Part shown: one piece after another, positions 12,331 through 23,293 of the stretch
How positions within the stretch are numbered: the stretch's first letter is position 1
Layout: each line of letters begins with the position of its first letter
Assembly: GCF_022539505.1 (NCBI RefSeq)
Contig: NC_061512.1
Coordinates: forward strand, 253,782,510-253,846,509
From: Lolium rigidum
Lineage: Eukaryota; Streptophyta; Magnoliopsida; Poales; Poaceae
DNA: 64,000 nt
Direction: 5' to 3'
Made by a program: the position numbers and the translations under genes
The notes under the pieces: generated by a model
Told to the model about the DNA's origin: nothing
The model's input: only the letters and a program-made list of their open reading frames with translations
Databases searched by the model: none

Positions 12331-12456
12331 GATGGTTACGAGCTAAGGAAAAAGTTTTTGATACACATACTCAAGTATCTAGCTAATGAAGTTGAAGACA
12401 ACATTCTTGAGATCGTGCGAGAATACCTTAGACGCGTCAACGGACCATGGCTTTAA
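12331..12456 (+). other. Exon-like segment of unknown origin in the Helitron
   Basis: After an AATTGTGCAG acceptor, 41 codons stay open (beginning DGYELRKKFLIHILKYLA) to a TAA stop at 12456. It could be a further Helitron exon or a captured host exon. The product was not recognised. Confidence 0.35.
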
Positions 12457-12785
12457 TAAATAGTGTATTCAGTCATTTCTCTTCTACAAAATGAATCGTG
12501 CGAAGTGGATCTTTAAATATTTTAAGTATTATATATTTATTGTATATACTTTAATATTTGCATGCATTATTTACACGCTTATGCATTTGACATTACATTA
12601 AAGGGCCGTGGCGAAGCACGGGCATTCTACTAGTCTAGTTAAGTTTTTGGACTAGATGCATATGTATCTAGACAAAATTGAATCATTTAATATGAACTGG
12701 TGGGAGTATATAAATACATCTAAATTTAAACAAACTGATTCGCTTGTCAGTGAGCCGGCGGGACGTCTCGGTGGTACGCCGCCTT

Positions 12786-13128
12786 TACAGCTGGGCATGG
12801 GCAGCCCGGCCCGGACAGCCCGGCCCGACCCAGCCCGAAAATTCCGGGCCGGGCCGGGTCGGGCTTGCACATCGGGCCGGGTTCGGGCCTGATTTTCGAG
12901 CCCGAACGTCGGGCCGGGCCGGGCTCGGGCTTGCATAAAACACAGTTTAAGCCTAGTTCGGGCCGGGCTTGTCGGGCCGGGCCGGGCTTTTCGCAGTTCG
13001 GGCCGGGTTCGGGCCTAATTTGTAAGCCCGAAGGTCGGGCCGGGCCGGGCTCGGGCCTGGAAATTTCAGTTCGGGCTTTTTCGGGCCCGGCCCGAAACCC
13101 GGCCCGGCCCGAGAAATGCCCAGGTGTA
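12786..13128. mobile_element. GC-rich hAT MITE with GGGCCGGGC repeats
   Basis: Ends are TACAGCTGGGCATGGGCAGC and the inverse of TACACCTGGGCATTTC. The octamer GCCGCCTT is perfectly duplicated at 12778-12785 and 13129-13136, as expected for hAT elements. The interior consists of degenerate GGGCCGGGC and TCGGGC units in both orientations. Long reading frames through it on both strands are composition artefacts. Confidence 0.88.
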
Positions 13129-13136
13129 GCCGCCTT

Positions 13137-14109
13137 CGTCGACGCTAGCACGCTCGCGCGTGTATGTACGTTGTCCGTCCGTCCGCCGGCCGGCCCGTCG
13201 ATGGCGACGAAACGCGGTGGCAGGGTACGTCGTGGCGCCGGAGTTGGACACGTGAAATATTCCTGCGCTCTCGCTTTTGCTGCCAAGTTGCCACGGGAAC
13301 CGCGCCTAGCCGCAGCGCATGCATGCCATCGCGCCTCCAAAAGATTTGCTGCTCGGGCCAGCAGGATCTCGTAGCTTGCAACGTCAAAAGATTGATAATA
13401 ATCCCCTCTGGCCGCCTTCGTACGATATAGCTGGAGTATGAGCGAGCTAAGCCGTCAATCCTTATATGCTCGTGCTACTTAAAGCCGCTCGAGGCAGCAG
13501 GATTATATATATTATACTATCTATCAGTAGGTGCAAAATAAGTAATCCTTTTATGCGCGAATAAGTGTACCTCAGTCAAATTTATAGAAATGAGTACCAA
13601 CATATATGATGCTAAACTTATAGTTTAAGACAAATATAGTGATCTAATTTATTAGCATCATAAATGTTAGAACTACTACGGATTTAATCGTCGCATGGAT
13701 GTAAAGCAAATGAACTAGCTATGGTTCTAATCAAAGTCAATTAAATAAGAACAGAAGGAGTACGTCTTATTTCACGAAATCTTCATTTAATCGTCTAATC
13801 TTGCGTTCCTTCTATAAGGATGTCAAAGTCAAATAAGTTTAGTTTAGTAGTACTACCTCCGTTCCAAGAAATAAAAATTGTATTTTTTTCAAGAAGTCAT
13901 ACTATGTAAAGTGTAACCAATTTTTTTAAAATAATCATTAACAAGAATAGTGTATAATACAAAATCAAAATCGTTAGAAACATCGTTAGATATATTCTCA
14001 TGTGATACCTATATAATGTTAAAGTTGGCCGGTGATAGTTCGTTTTAAACTTTTGTTCGTTTTTTGCTTGACTTAGAAAAAGTACACACCGATTAATTTT
14101 TGCTCCACA
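13137..14109. other. Intergenic stretch, no gene seen
   Basis: GC-rich to about 13450, then AT-rich. A lone Stowaway-like left end, CTACCTCCGTTCCAAGAAAT, begins near 13853, and an AACAGAAGGAGTAC right-end-like motif lies near 13750. No complete element or gene is supported. Confidence 0.4.
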
Positions 14110-14682
14110 TACACTAGTTACTTAATATATTATAAACACGTACTGTACATGAAGCATCACGTTCTCTTCCAAAGGCATGGATATTTGTAGATAAAACTAA
14201 ACAAGGTTCAGTGGTTTAGGTTTGTAGCTAGGTAGGCAAGGCAGCACGTAGTATTTGGGTTTCTGTTCATCCATTTGCTCCGAGCACTAGCCAAAACTTG
14301 ATGACATCACGTCCCCAATCTCCTGGGGAGTTTATGCGTCTCGGAACTGGAATTTCGTTTATCTCCAGAAGTACACCTCTCATTGGTGCAGGGTGTGTGG
14401 TGGGAGATTCGCCACGGCTCGTGCATGCAGCCTAGATTGGCCAATGCCATGCAAGCGTCGTACGCAGCTTCCAGTTTAGTTGAGCAAAATATCTCCCCGG
14501 TGAGGCAGGCAGCATCACCAAAGAAGGAGAAAATTGTGGCTTTGGCAACACAAATATCTGTACGGCCGAACCCTAACTGGCCAAGTTTATTTATTCGCGG
14601 ATTCCGACCTACACTAGCTAGCACCCTGACCCCCCACCACCACTACCATTAGCCACCCAGTTCGCGGATTACCATGCTCGGC
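14110..14682 (+). repeat. Inverted duplication, left arm of copy 1
   Basis: This stretch is homologous to the reverse complement of 62465-62413 plus 59821-58867. Shared blocks in order are AGCATCACGTTCTCTTCC, TTTAGGTTTGTAGCTAGG, TTGATGACATCACGTC, AATCTCCTGG, GGTGTGTGGTGGGAG, GGCTTTGGCAACACAAAT, GTACGGCC, and CCACTACCATTAGCCACCCA. The inverted copy contains a Helitron and a Tourist MITE that are absent here. No coding function was recognised. Confidence 0.75.
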
Positions 14683-15560
14683 TAAGGGCATCTTCAGCGG
14701 CGCAACGCAAATAGTCGCTCAACGACCGTTTTCGTCCGCCGTGACCGGAAATCCGTCTGGGGCCTCCTCCAGCGGGGCGACGCAAAGTGACTGGCTCGTC
14801 CGCTTAGACGCAAATCTTGCCCAAATATGCGTTAGGTTTGTGTCTCCGCGGACGCTCTGCGGTCGCGCCGAGTGTCCACCGAAAAAGACGTAGGACCCAC
14901 GTGTCATTGGCAGGAAGGCCGATATTATTCCCGCCACTGGCCATTCCCCGCGTGAAATACCAAACTAGACCGACGCGAGTAGTCCAGAAGCGATGGACGT
15001 TCTCGCAGCCACCACCATGGATGCGGCGCAAACCACACCTGCTGCCGCCCCACACTCCCCCGTAGCCACGACCATAGCCACAATGGAGGTTGCAGCTCCG
15101 GCAGAAGCAAAGCGGGCCGCCACCGGCGGCGGCCGGGAGGCAAAGCCGAAGGCGGCAAAGAAGGTGCTCTCCCCGGAGGAGAAAATCATCAAGGCCGCGA
15201 AGCGTCGCGACCGGCGCAAGAACCAGAAGATCAAGACTGCTGCGGCCGCCAACCAGCAGGCCTGGCAGATGCAGATGAAAGTCGGCGTCGCGCAAGTAGC
15301 CCTCCATCCGACCTTAGCGGAGGGCTACATGCTCGTCAAGAGAGAGGGGATCGCCGGCATCGCTCCTCCGGCCTCGTTGATGAGCTCGGTAAGTTCCCAG
15401 CTATGTCCTGGAACTCCCGCTCCCTTGCAGGGCCACCCGGCGTCGCGGTTCGCCTCCGGCCTGCCGCCGGTGAAGTTGACCGGGGCGGCGGAGCAGTTCA
15501 ACGGGGCGGCGGTTCCTGACCTCAACCGGACGCCTAGAAGCGGTGACTCCTGCCCGGGCG

Positions 15561-17077
15561 TGATACGTCCCCGACGTATCCATAATTTCTGTCGTTCCAT
15601 GCTTGTTTTATGACAATACTTACATGTTTTGCTTGCACTTTATGATGATTTCATGCATTTTCCGGAACTAACCTATTAACAAGATGCCACGATGCCGGTT
15701 CTCGTTTTCTCGCTGTTTTTGGTTCCGTAAAGGCTGTTCGGGCAATATTCTCGGAATTCGACGAAACGAAGACCAAACCTCCTATTTTTCCCGGAAGCAT
15801 CCAGAACACCGAATAAGAGTCGGAGAGGGGCCAGAGGGCCACCACACCATAAGGCGGCGCGGCCTAACCTGGGCCCGCGCCGGCCTGTGGTGTGGCGCCC
15901 CCAGGTGCCCCCCTGCGCCGCCTCTTCGCCTATAAAATCCCTTTCGACCTAAAAACACCGTAACTCTTGACGAAACTCCAAGAAAGACTCCGGGGCGCCG
16001 CCGCCATCGCGAAACTCCAATTCGGGGGACGAAGTCTCTTTCCCGGCACCCTGCCGGGACTGGGAAGTGCCCCCGAAGCCATCTCCATCAACGCCATCGC
16101 CTCCATCATGCTCCGTGAGTAGTTCCCCCATGGACTACGGGTTCTAGCTGTAGCTAGTTGGTATTCTCTCCCCCATGTACTTCAATACAATGATCTCATG
16201 AGCTGCCTTACATGATTGAGATTCATCCGATGTAATCGGTGCTTGTGTTTGTCGGGATCCGATGGATTGTTACATTATGATTGTCTATCTACAAAGTTTA
16301 TGAAGTTATTGTTGCTGCAATCTTGTTATGCTTAATGCTTGTCACTAGGGCCCGAGTGGCATGATCTTAGATTTGAGCTCTATACTTATTGCTTAGATTG
16401 TATCTACAAGTTGTATGCACATGTCACTGTCCGGAACCAAAGGCCCCGAAGTGACGAAATCGGGACAACCGGAGGGATGGCGGTGATGTGAGGGACACAT
16501 GTTTTCACGGAGTGTTAATGCTTTGCTCCGGTGCTCTATTAAAAGGAGTACCTTAATATCCAAGTAGTTTCCCTTGAGGCCCGGCTGCCACCGGCCGGTA
16601 GGACAAAAGATGTTGTGCAAGTTTCTCATTGCGAGCACGTACGACTATTATTGGAAAACATGCCTACATGATTAATGATCTTGATATTCTGTCTTAATGC
16701 TATTTCAATCCTATCAATTGCCCGACTGTAATTTGTTCACCCAACACTTGTTATTGGAGAGTTGCCACTAGTGTAGATAGCTGGGAACCCCGGTCCATCT
16801 TTCATCATCATATACTTGTTCTACATGTCAATCTGTTTTACGGTGCCATTGCTCTCATACTACTATTACTGCTGCCGTGTTACTTGTTACTACTGCTCTC
16901 ATATCATCGCTACTTTCACATCACCCCTGTTGCTAGTGCTTTTCCGAGTGCAGCTGAATTGACAACTCGGTTGTTAAGGCTTATAAGTATTCTTTACCTC
17001 CCCTTGTGTCGAATCAATAAATTTGGGTTTTACTTCCCTCGAAGACTGTTGCGATCCCCTATACTTGTGGGTCATCA
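15561..17077 (+). repeat. 5' LTR of the 15561-22672 element
   Basis: Begins TGATACGTCCCCGACGTATC, a perfect 8-bp inverted repeat around CCC, and ends CTTGTGGGTCATCA. About 1,517 bp, with small indels relative to the 3' LTR. Confidence 0.93.
15931..15938 (+). promoter_or_regulatory. TATA box of the 5' LTR
   Basis: TATAAAAT in the CTTCGCCTATAAAATCCC context. The same motif occurs at 21530-21537 in the 3' LTR. It is the likely Pol II promoter for the element RNA. Confidence 0.6.
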
Positions 17078-17088
17078 AGACTATTTTC

Positions 17089-17106
17089 TAGCGCCGTTGC
17101 CGGGGA
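17089..17106 (+). other. Primer binding site (tRNA-Asp type)
   Basis: TAGCGCCGTTGCCGGGGA lies 11 bp after the LTR. It matches the complement of the plant tRNA-Asp 3' end (TGGCGCCGTTGCCGGGGA) with one mismatch. Confidence 0.7.
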
Positions 17107-17344
17107 GGCATAGCTCTACTCATAAGTTCACCCGGGGAGTACACTCTACATCTCTCTCTATTTTATTTTATTTTGTTTTGCTTAGTTTACTTTTGTCTAG
17201 TTTATTTGTGCTTAGTTTATTTCTGTCTAGTATTAGTTTGCTTAGTTTACTTTTGCTTAGTTTATTTTTTTCTTGTTTTATTTGTCTCATATACCCAAAA
17301 ATCCATAAAAATTTGAAAAACCAAAAAAATTAAAAACTGCTGTT

Positions 17345-18714
17345 ATGGGAGAACCAACAACCTACTTGGAGCTTATAGAATGTTATAATTATTATAGAGA
17401 ATCAAGAAGTGGTAAAATAATGAGTGCTATGATAGAACAATTGAATACAATTGCTAAAATCTTGCTTGAACGCCATGATATAAACTGTTGCTCTCAACAG
17501 GATACTAAACATCTTAAATTTCAATGTGGCTTTAGTGAGGAATTTTTAATTAAGAACTATAATCGGAATTGCTATATTCATTATGGGTTCGAGGAGGTAG
17601 AACAATTTGTCTTATTTATGGGAGCCTCCGAGATAGAATCCTTCATGGTTGAGAATTATGAAACTTGTGTTGTTTGTAAGGGCCTTAAAGATTATGTCTC
17701 TACTATCCTTAATTCTTGCATAGAATGCTACAAGTAGGAATCCTTATATCCTTGATTATAAAGAGAGACACATTAATGCACAAGAATGCACTCACAATTT
17801 GCAGGAACCTGCGGAAGAAGAAATTGATGAACCTGAAAGCTCATTGGATGAAAAAGAGGAGGAAATTGATGAACCTGAATGCTCATTGGATGAAAAAAAA
17901 GAGGAGAGTGATGAACAAAAGGAGGAAGAATGGATTAGCTATCCATGCCAACCTTCTAATGAGAGTAACTCTTTATCTCTTACACTATTTGATTGTCCTC
18001 CATGCTTACCGGAAGAGGTTGAATGTTATGTTCATGTGGATTCTCTTGAAATAGTACCTATGAGTAATACTTGTGAGAATGATTATGCTACTTGTTATAT
18101 ATGATAATCCATGCTACTTTGATAAATCTTATGATAATGCTTTGTTTGTGCTCGATGTCGAAATGCATGGTACTAAAGAATTTTGCTTGGCAAATGTTTA
18201 TGATAAAGCTCTAGATGATGGTCCTATGTTACTTGACAATATTAATTGTGCTACTAATGAAAATGGGATTGGAGAAGTATTGACTTTATTTAGGAGTCCC
18301 ATATCTCTTGAGATTGATCAACTACCTTGTTATATTATTAATAAAAGTAAGTTTGAAAGTTTTAATTCCACTATTCTTGAACTTGATAAAAATTATGTGT
18401 TTGGAAATCATGAAAAGTATGCTGCATGTGATAGCTATATTGTTGAGTTTGTTCATGAAGCTACTGAAAATTATTATGAGAGAGGAAAATATGGTAGTAG
18501 AAATTTTCATGGTGCTAAAACACCTCTCTATATGCTTAAATTTTTGAAGTTATTCTTGTTTTATCTTCTTATGCTTGTTACTTTGCTTTTCATGAACTTG
18601 TTTATTTACAAGATTCCTTTGCATAGGAAGCATGTTAGACTTAAATTTGTTTTTAATTTGCCTCTTGATGCTCTCTTTTGCTTCCAATACTATTTCTTGC
18701 GAGTGCATCATTAA
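17345..18714 (+). pseudogene. Uncharacterised ORF of the Athila-like element, frame-broken
   Basis: Three consecutive reading frames form one apparent gene: 17345-17737 (130 codons, begins MGEPTTYLELIE, Cys-rich near its end), 17799-18104 (acidic, with a DEPE-SLDEKEEEI repeat occurring at least twice, about 17829-17915) and 18073-18714. The frames are offset, with a frameshift near 18104 just before a stop, so the copy looks broken. The last part ends in a hydrophobic segment (FLFYLLMLVTLLFMNLF, about 18550-18605) that looks like a membrane helix followed by basic residues. No gag zinc knuckle or enzyme motif is visible. Its position between primer binding site and 3' region, and its membrane segment, could suggest a remnant of an env-like or gag-like ORF. 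The function is unknown. Confidence 0.55.
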
Positions 18715-20308
18715 AACTGCTGAGCCCATCTTAATGGCTATAAAGAAAGAACTTCTTGGGAGATAACCCATGTGTTATTTTGCTACAGTACTTTGTCTTA
18801 TATTTGTGTCTTGGAAGTTGTTTACTACTGTAGCAACCTCTCCTTATCTTAGTTTTGTGTTTTGTTGTGCCAAGTGAAGCCTCTAATCGAAGGTTGATAC
18901 TAGATTTGGATTTCTGCGCAGAAACAGATTTCTATCTGTCACGAATCTGGGTCTAATTCTCTGTAGGTAACTCAGAAAATTATGCCAATTTACGTGCGTG
19001 TTCCCCAGATATGTACGCAACTTTCATTAGTTTTGAGTTTTCTGATTTGAGCAACGGAAGTATTTTTTTAAAATTCGTCTTTACTGGCTGTTCTGTTTTG
19101 GCAGATTCTGTCTCTGTTTTTTGCATTGTCTCTTGTGGACTTTAAGCGAGGTTTTCTAGACGTGGAGAGCTGTAGCTAATGTTTTATTGAGTTCTTGCAA
19201 TGTGCCACTACAGGACCAAGGTGGATTCAAATTTTTTGAGTACTAACCCCTCTAATGAAGTTTATGAGAAGTTTGGTGTGAAGGAAGTTTTCAAGGGTCA
19301 AGAGAGGAGGATGATATATGATCAAGAAGAGTGAAAAGTCTAAGCTTGGGGATGCCCCCGTGGTTCATCCCTGCATATTTCAAGAAGACTCAAGCGTCTA
19401 AGCTTGGGGATGCCCAAGGCATCCCCTTCTTCATCAACTTATCAGGTTCCTCCCCTGAAACTATATTTTTATTCGGTCACATCATATGTGCTTTACTTGG
19501 AGCGTCTGTGTGTTTATTTTTCGTTTTGTTTAAGTTTGAATAAGATCGGATCCTAGCAATCCTTGTTTGGGAGAGAGACACGCTCCGCTTTTTCATATGA
19601 ACACTCGTGTTCTTCGTTTTACTTTTAATGTTCAATGAATAAAAGTTGGAAGCTACAATATTTATCTTTATTTGGTTGGGAAAAGAAAATGCCTCATATG
19701 TCTTGGATAATTTGACACTTGGCAATTGTTTTGAGCTCTCAAGTATGATTAAGTTTTTTTTTTCATGTAGTCTAAGCCTATTAGTGGAGAACTACTGTAG
19801 AGCTTGTTGAAATTGGTTTGCATGATTGGTCTCTCTTAAGGTCTAGATATTTTCTGGTAAAAGTGTTTGAGCAACAAGGAAGACAGTGTAGAGTATTATA
19901 ATGCTTGCAATATGTTCTTATGCAAGTCTTGCTGTACCGGTTCATACTTGTGTTTGCTTCAAATAGCCTTGCTATCCCAAAGCCTTGTACTGAGAGGGAA
20001 TGCTTCTCGTGCATCCAAAACCTTGAGCCAAAACCTATGCCATTTGTGTCCACCATACCTACCTACTATGTGGTATTTCCTGCCATTCCAAAGTAAATTG
20101 CTTGAGTGCTACCTTTAAACAATTCAAAACTTTATTACTCCTTATTTGTGTCAATGTTTAATAGCTCATGAGGAAGTATGTGGTGTTTATCTTTCAATCT
20201 TGTTGGGCAACTTTCACCAATGGACTAGTGGCTTCATCCGCTTATCCAATAATTTTGCAAAAAGAGCTCGCAATGGGATTCCCAGTCCCAAATTAATTAA
20301 CCAAAATA
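18715..20308. other. Non-coding internal region of the Athila-like element
   Basis: No gene is supported. The motif CTAAGCTTGGGGATGCCC occurs near 19340 and 19399 and again as the purine tract before the 3' LTR (21152), so purine-tract-like units are repeated in the internal region. Confidence 0.6.
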
Positions 20309-20396
20309 GACACTCCTCCATGGTATGTGATTGTTGGACGGCACCCGAGGATTCGGTTAGCCATGGCTTGTGTAAGCAAAGGTTGGGAGGAGTGTC
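20309..20396 (+). other. Structured hairpin module, copy a
   Basis: An 11-bp perfect stem is formed by GACACTCCTCC (20309) and GGAGGAGTGTC (ending 20396). It encloses two smaller hairpins, CCGA-GGAT-TCGG and GCTT-GTGT-AAGC. Copy b follows 25 nt downstream. See the hunt section for compensatory changes. Confidence 0.65.
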
Positions 20397-20420
20397 GTCA
20401 TGATGAAACTAAAATAAAAA

Positions 20421-20507
20421 GGCACTCCTTCATGGTATGAGATTGTTGGCAGGCACCCGAGGATTCGGTTAGCCATGGTTTGTGAAAGAAAGGTTGGAAG
20501 GAGTGCC
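20421..20507 (+). other. Structured hairpin module, copy b
   Basis: Tandem duplicate of the module at 20309-20396. The 11-bp stem is GGCACTCCTTC with GAAGGAGTGCC. It differs from copy a at two stem positions, and at both the partner base has changed as well. The inner CCGA/TCGG hairpin is identical. Confidence 0.65.
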
Positions 20508-21151
20508 ACCCAAAAATAAAAATAATTCATGTGAGCCGCTCTTTGAAGGTTTGTCTAGCAAGGGGGTTAGAGTGCCCACTACCATTCGTTGACAACAACA
20601 AACACCTCTCAAAATTTTACTTTTTATGCTCTCTATATGTTTTCAAAATCAAAGCTCTAGCACAAATATAGCAATCAATGCTTCCCTCTGCGAAGGGCCT
20701 TTCTTCTACTTTTATGTTGAGTCAGTTTACCTACTTCCTTCCACCTTAGAAGCAAACACTTGTGTCAACTGTGCATTGATTCTTACATACTTGCATATTT
20801 GCATTCATCATATCACTTTGTGTTGACAATTATCCATGAGATATGCATGTTACAAGTTGAAAGCAACCGCTGAAACTTATATCTTCCTTTGTGTTGCTTC
20901 GATGCCTTTACTTTGAACTTATTGCTTTATGAGTCAACTCTTATGCAAGACTTTTGATACTTGTCTTGAAGGTATTATTCATGAAAAGTTTTGCTATATG
21001 TTATCTACTTGTTAGCAACTATAGATCGTTGCCTTGAGTCACTTCATTCATTTCATATGCTTTGTAATAGTATGATCAAGGTTATGTAAGTAGCATGTCA
21101 CTACAGAAATTATTCTTTTTATCGTTTACCTGCTCGGGACGAGCGAGAACT

Positions 21152-21165
21152 AAGCTTGGGGATGC
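21152..21165 (+). other. Polypurine tract
   Basis: AAGCTTGGGGATGC lies directly before the 3' LTR. The first base of the 3' LTR appears mutated from T to C (CGATACGTCC). Confidence 0.6.
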
Positions 21166-22672
21166 CGATACGTCCCCGACGTATCCATAATTTCGTCGTT
21201 CCATGCTTGTTTTATGACAATACTTACATGTTTTGCTTGCACTTTATGATGATTTCATGCATTTTCCGGAACTAACCTATTAACAAGATGCCACAGTGCC
21301 GGTTCCTCGTTTTCTGCTGTTTTTGGTTCCGGAAAGGCTGTTCGGGCAATATTCTCGGAATTCGACGAAACGAAGACCAAACCTCCTATTTTTCCGGAAG
21401 CATCCGAACACCGAAGAAGAGTCGGAGAGGGGCCGGAGGGCCACCACACCATAAGGCGGCGCGGCTCGACTCGGGCCCGCGCCGGCTCGTGGTGTGGCAC
21501 CCCAGTGCCCCCTGCGCCGCCTCTTCGCCTATAAAATCCCTTTCGACCTAAAAACACCGTAACTCTTGACGAAACTCCGGAAAGACTCCGGGGCGCCGCC
21601 GCCATCGCGAAACTCCAATTCGGGGGACGAAGTCTCGTCCCGGCACCCTGCGGGACGGGGAAGTGCCCCGGAAGCCATCTCCATCAACGCCATCGCCTCC
21701 ATCATGCTCCGTGAGTAGTTCCCCCATGGACTACGGGTTCTAGCCGTAGCTAGTTGGTATTCTCTCCCCCATGTACTTCAATACAATGATCTCATGAGCT
21801 GCCTTACATGATTGAGATTCATCTGATGTAATCGGTGTTGTGTTTGTCGGGATCCGATGGATTGTTACATTATGATTGTCTATCTACAAAGTTTATGAAG
21901 TTATTGTTGCTGCAATCTTGTTATGCTTAATGCTTGTCACTAGGGCCCGAGTGGCATGATCTTAGATTTGAGCTCTATACTTATTGCTTAGATTGTATCT
22001 ACAAGTTGTATGCACATGTCACTGTCCGGAACCAAAGGCCCCGAAGTGACGAAATCGGGACAACCGGAGGGGATGGCGGTGATGTGAGGGACACATGTTT
22101 TCATGGAGTGTTAATGCTTTGCTCCGGTGCTCTATTAAAAGGAGTACCTTAATATCCAGTAGTTTTCCTTGAGGCCCGGCTGCCACCGGCTGGTAGGACA
22201 AAAGATGTTGTGCAAGTTTCTCATTGCGAGCACGTACGACTATTATTGGAAAACATGCCTACATGATTAATGATCTTGATATTCTGTCTTAATGCTATTT
22301 CAATCCTATCAATTGCCCGATCGTAATTTGTTCACCCAACACTTGTTATTGGAGAGTTGCCACTAGTGTAGATAGCTGGGAACCCCGGTCCATCTTTCAT
22401 CATCATATACTTGTTCTACATGTCAACTGTTTTCCGGTGCCATTGCTCTCATACTACTATTACTCGCTGATGTGTTATCGTTACTACTCGCTCTCATATC
22501 ATCGCTACTTTCACATCACCCCTGTTGCTAGTGCTTTTCCAGGTGCAGCTGAATTGACAACTCAGTTGTTAAGGCTTATAAGTATTCTTTACCTCCCCTT
22601 GTGTCGAATCAATAAATTTGGGTTTTACTTCCCTCGAAGACTGTTGCGATCCCCTATACTTGTGGGTCATCA
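21166..22672 (+). repeat. 3' LTR of the 15561-22672 element
   Basis: About 1,507 bp, ends CTTGTGGGTCATCA, followed by the target duplication GGGCG. Its TATA box is at 21530-21537. Confidence 0.93.
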
Positions 22673-22727
22673 GGGCGCGACACAGAAGACGCGCCAGGTG
22701 CCGGAGGAGAGCATGCCACAGCCCCGC

Positions 22728-23273
22728 TGACGTGGGCATTACCCTTCGGGTAACCAATGTTGCCCTACCCTATATTTCCTAGTAGGAGGCCCATGAAGAC
22801 ACACGGTGGCGAGATGGGCCGCTAGGACGATGCAACGGAAGATACCTTGGAGTACAAGACACGAAAGGAACCGAACAAGGAAAGCTTAGAGATAGATCTA
22901 CTGTAAACACAATCGTACTCGATTAGACCTCTTGAGACCTGGCCTCCTATATAAAGGCCAGGAGAGGGGCTGTCGAGGGACATAACCAATCTTAGCGATC
23001 TTAGCCAGCAGAAGCTTAAAGCTAAGTTACCCTAGCGCTTAGCCAAACTCAACGAGATCTCAGCCGAACTATTCGGCACCCCATTGTAACCCATCATAAT
23101 CATAATCAAGAACGGACGAGGAAGGACGTAAGGGTTTTACCTCATCGAGGGCCCCGAACCTCGGGTAAATCGCTCTCCCCGCTTGTCTGTGAACCGATGT
23201 CTCGTGTCAGCTTGCAGGATTCCACCAACCCTAAGCCCCTATCGGAGGGCATTGCCGAGGAGCACCCTCAACA
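22728..23273 (+). repeat. 5' LTR of the 22728-32252 element
   Basis: 546 bp, TG...CA. A TATATAAA box lies at 22948-22955. A few substitutions and indels separate it from the 3' LTR. Confidence 0.93.
22948..22955 (+). promoter_or_regulatory. TATA box of the 5' LTR
   Basis: TATATAAA in the CCTCCTATATAAAGGCC context. The equivalent in the 3' LTR is at 31929-31936. Confidence 0.65.
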
Positions 23274-23275
23274 AT

Positions 23276-23293
23276 TGGCGCCGTCTGTGGGAA
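23276..23293 (+). other. Primer binding site
   Basis: TGGCGCCGTCTGTGGGAA begins 2 bp after the LTR. The terminal TGG fits a tRNA CCA end. The tRNA was not identified. Confidence 0.6.

Larger units (their letters stand above)
8953..12633 (+). mobile_element. Helitron, Rep/Hel truncated
   Basis: The 5' end is TCTCTACTATTAAGAG preceded by A, and the 3' end is GCACGGGCATTCTACTAG followed by T. This matches grass Helitrons, which end in CTRR and insert between A and T. A hairpin-prone GGGCCGTGGCGAAGCACGGGC stretch precedes the 3' end. Contents are a 5' region with an 80-bp tandem repeat (9392-9710) and the N-terminal exons of a Helitron replicase gene (10338-12196). The catalytic Rep and helicase parts are absent, so the copy is non-autonomous. 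Confidence 0.87.
15561..22672 (+). mobile_element. Complete LTR retrotransposon, Athila-like, non-autonomous
   Basis: Two LTRs of about 1.5 kb (15561-17077 and 21166-22672) bound an internal region of about 4.1 kb. The 5-bp duplication GGGCG flanks the element at 15556-15560 and 22673-22677. A tRNA-Asp-type primer binding site (17089) and a purine tract (21152-21165) are present. No reverse transcriptase, RNase H or integrase is encoded, so mobility must have been supplied by relatives. Its 3' non-coding region matches that of the element at 39276-43894, which carries an Athila-type integrase end. That is the basis for the Athila-like label. The long LTRs are very similar, so insertion was fairly recent. 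Confidence 0.93.

Noticed and set aside
12747..13374. Long overlapping open frames on both strands rich in Gly, Pro, Arg and Ala
   Set aside because: They run through the GGGCCGGGC repeats of the hAT MITE at 12786-13128 and exist in several frames, so they result from base composition.
20309..20507. tRNA-like gene interpretation of the hairpin module
   Set aside because: No acceptor/anticodon/T-arm arrangement or A and B box promoters fit. Only the branched fold is similar.
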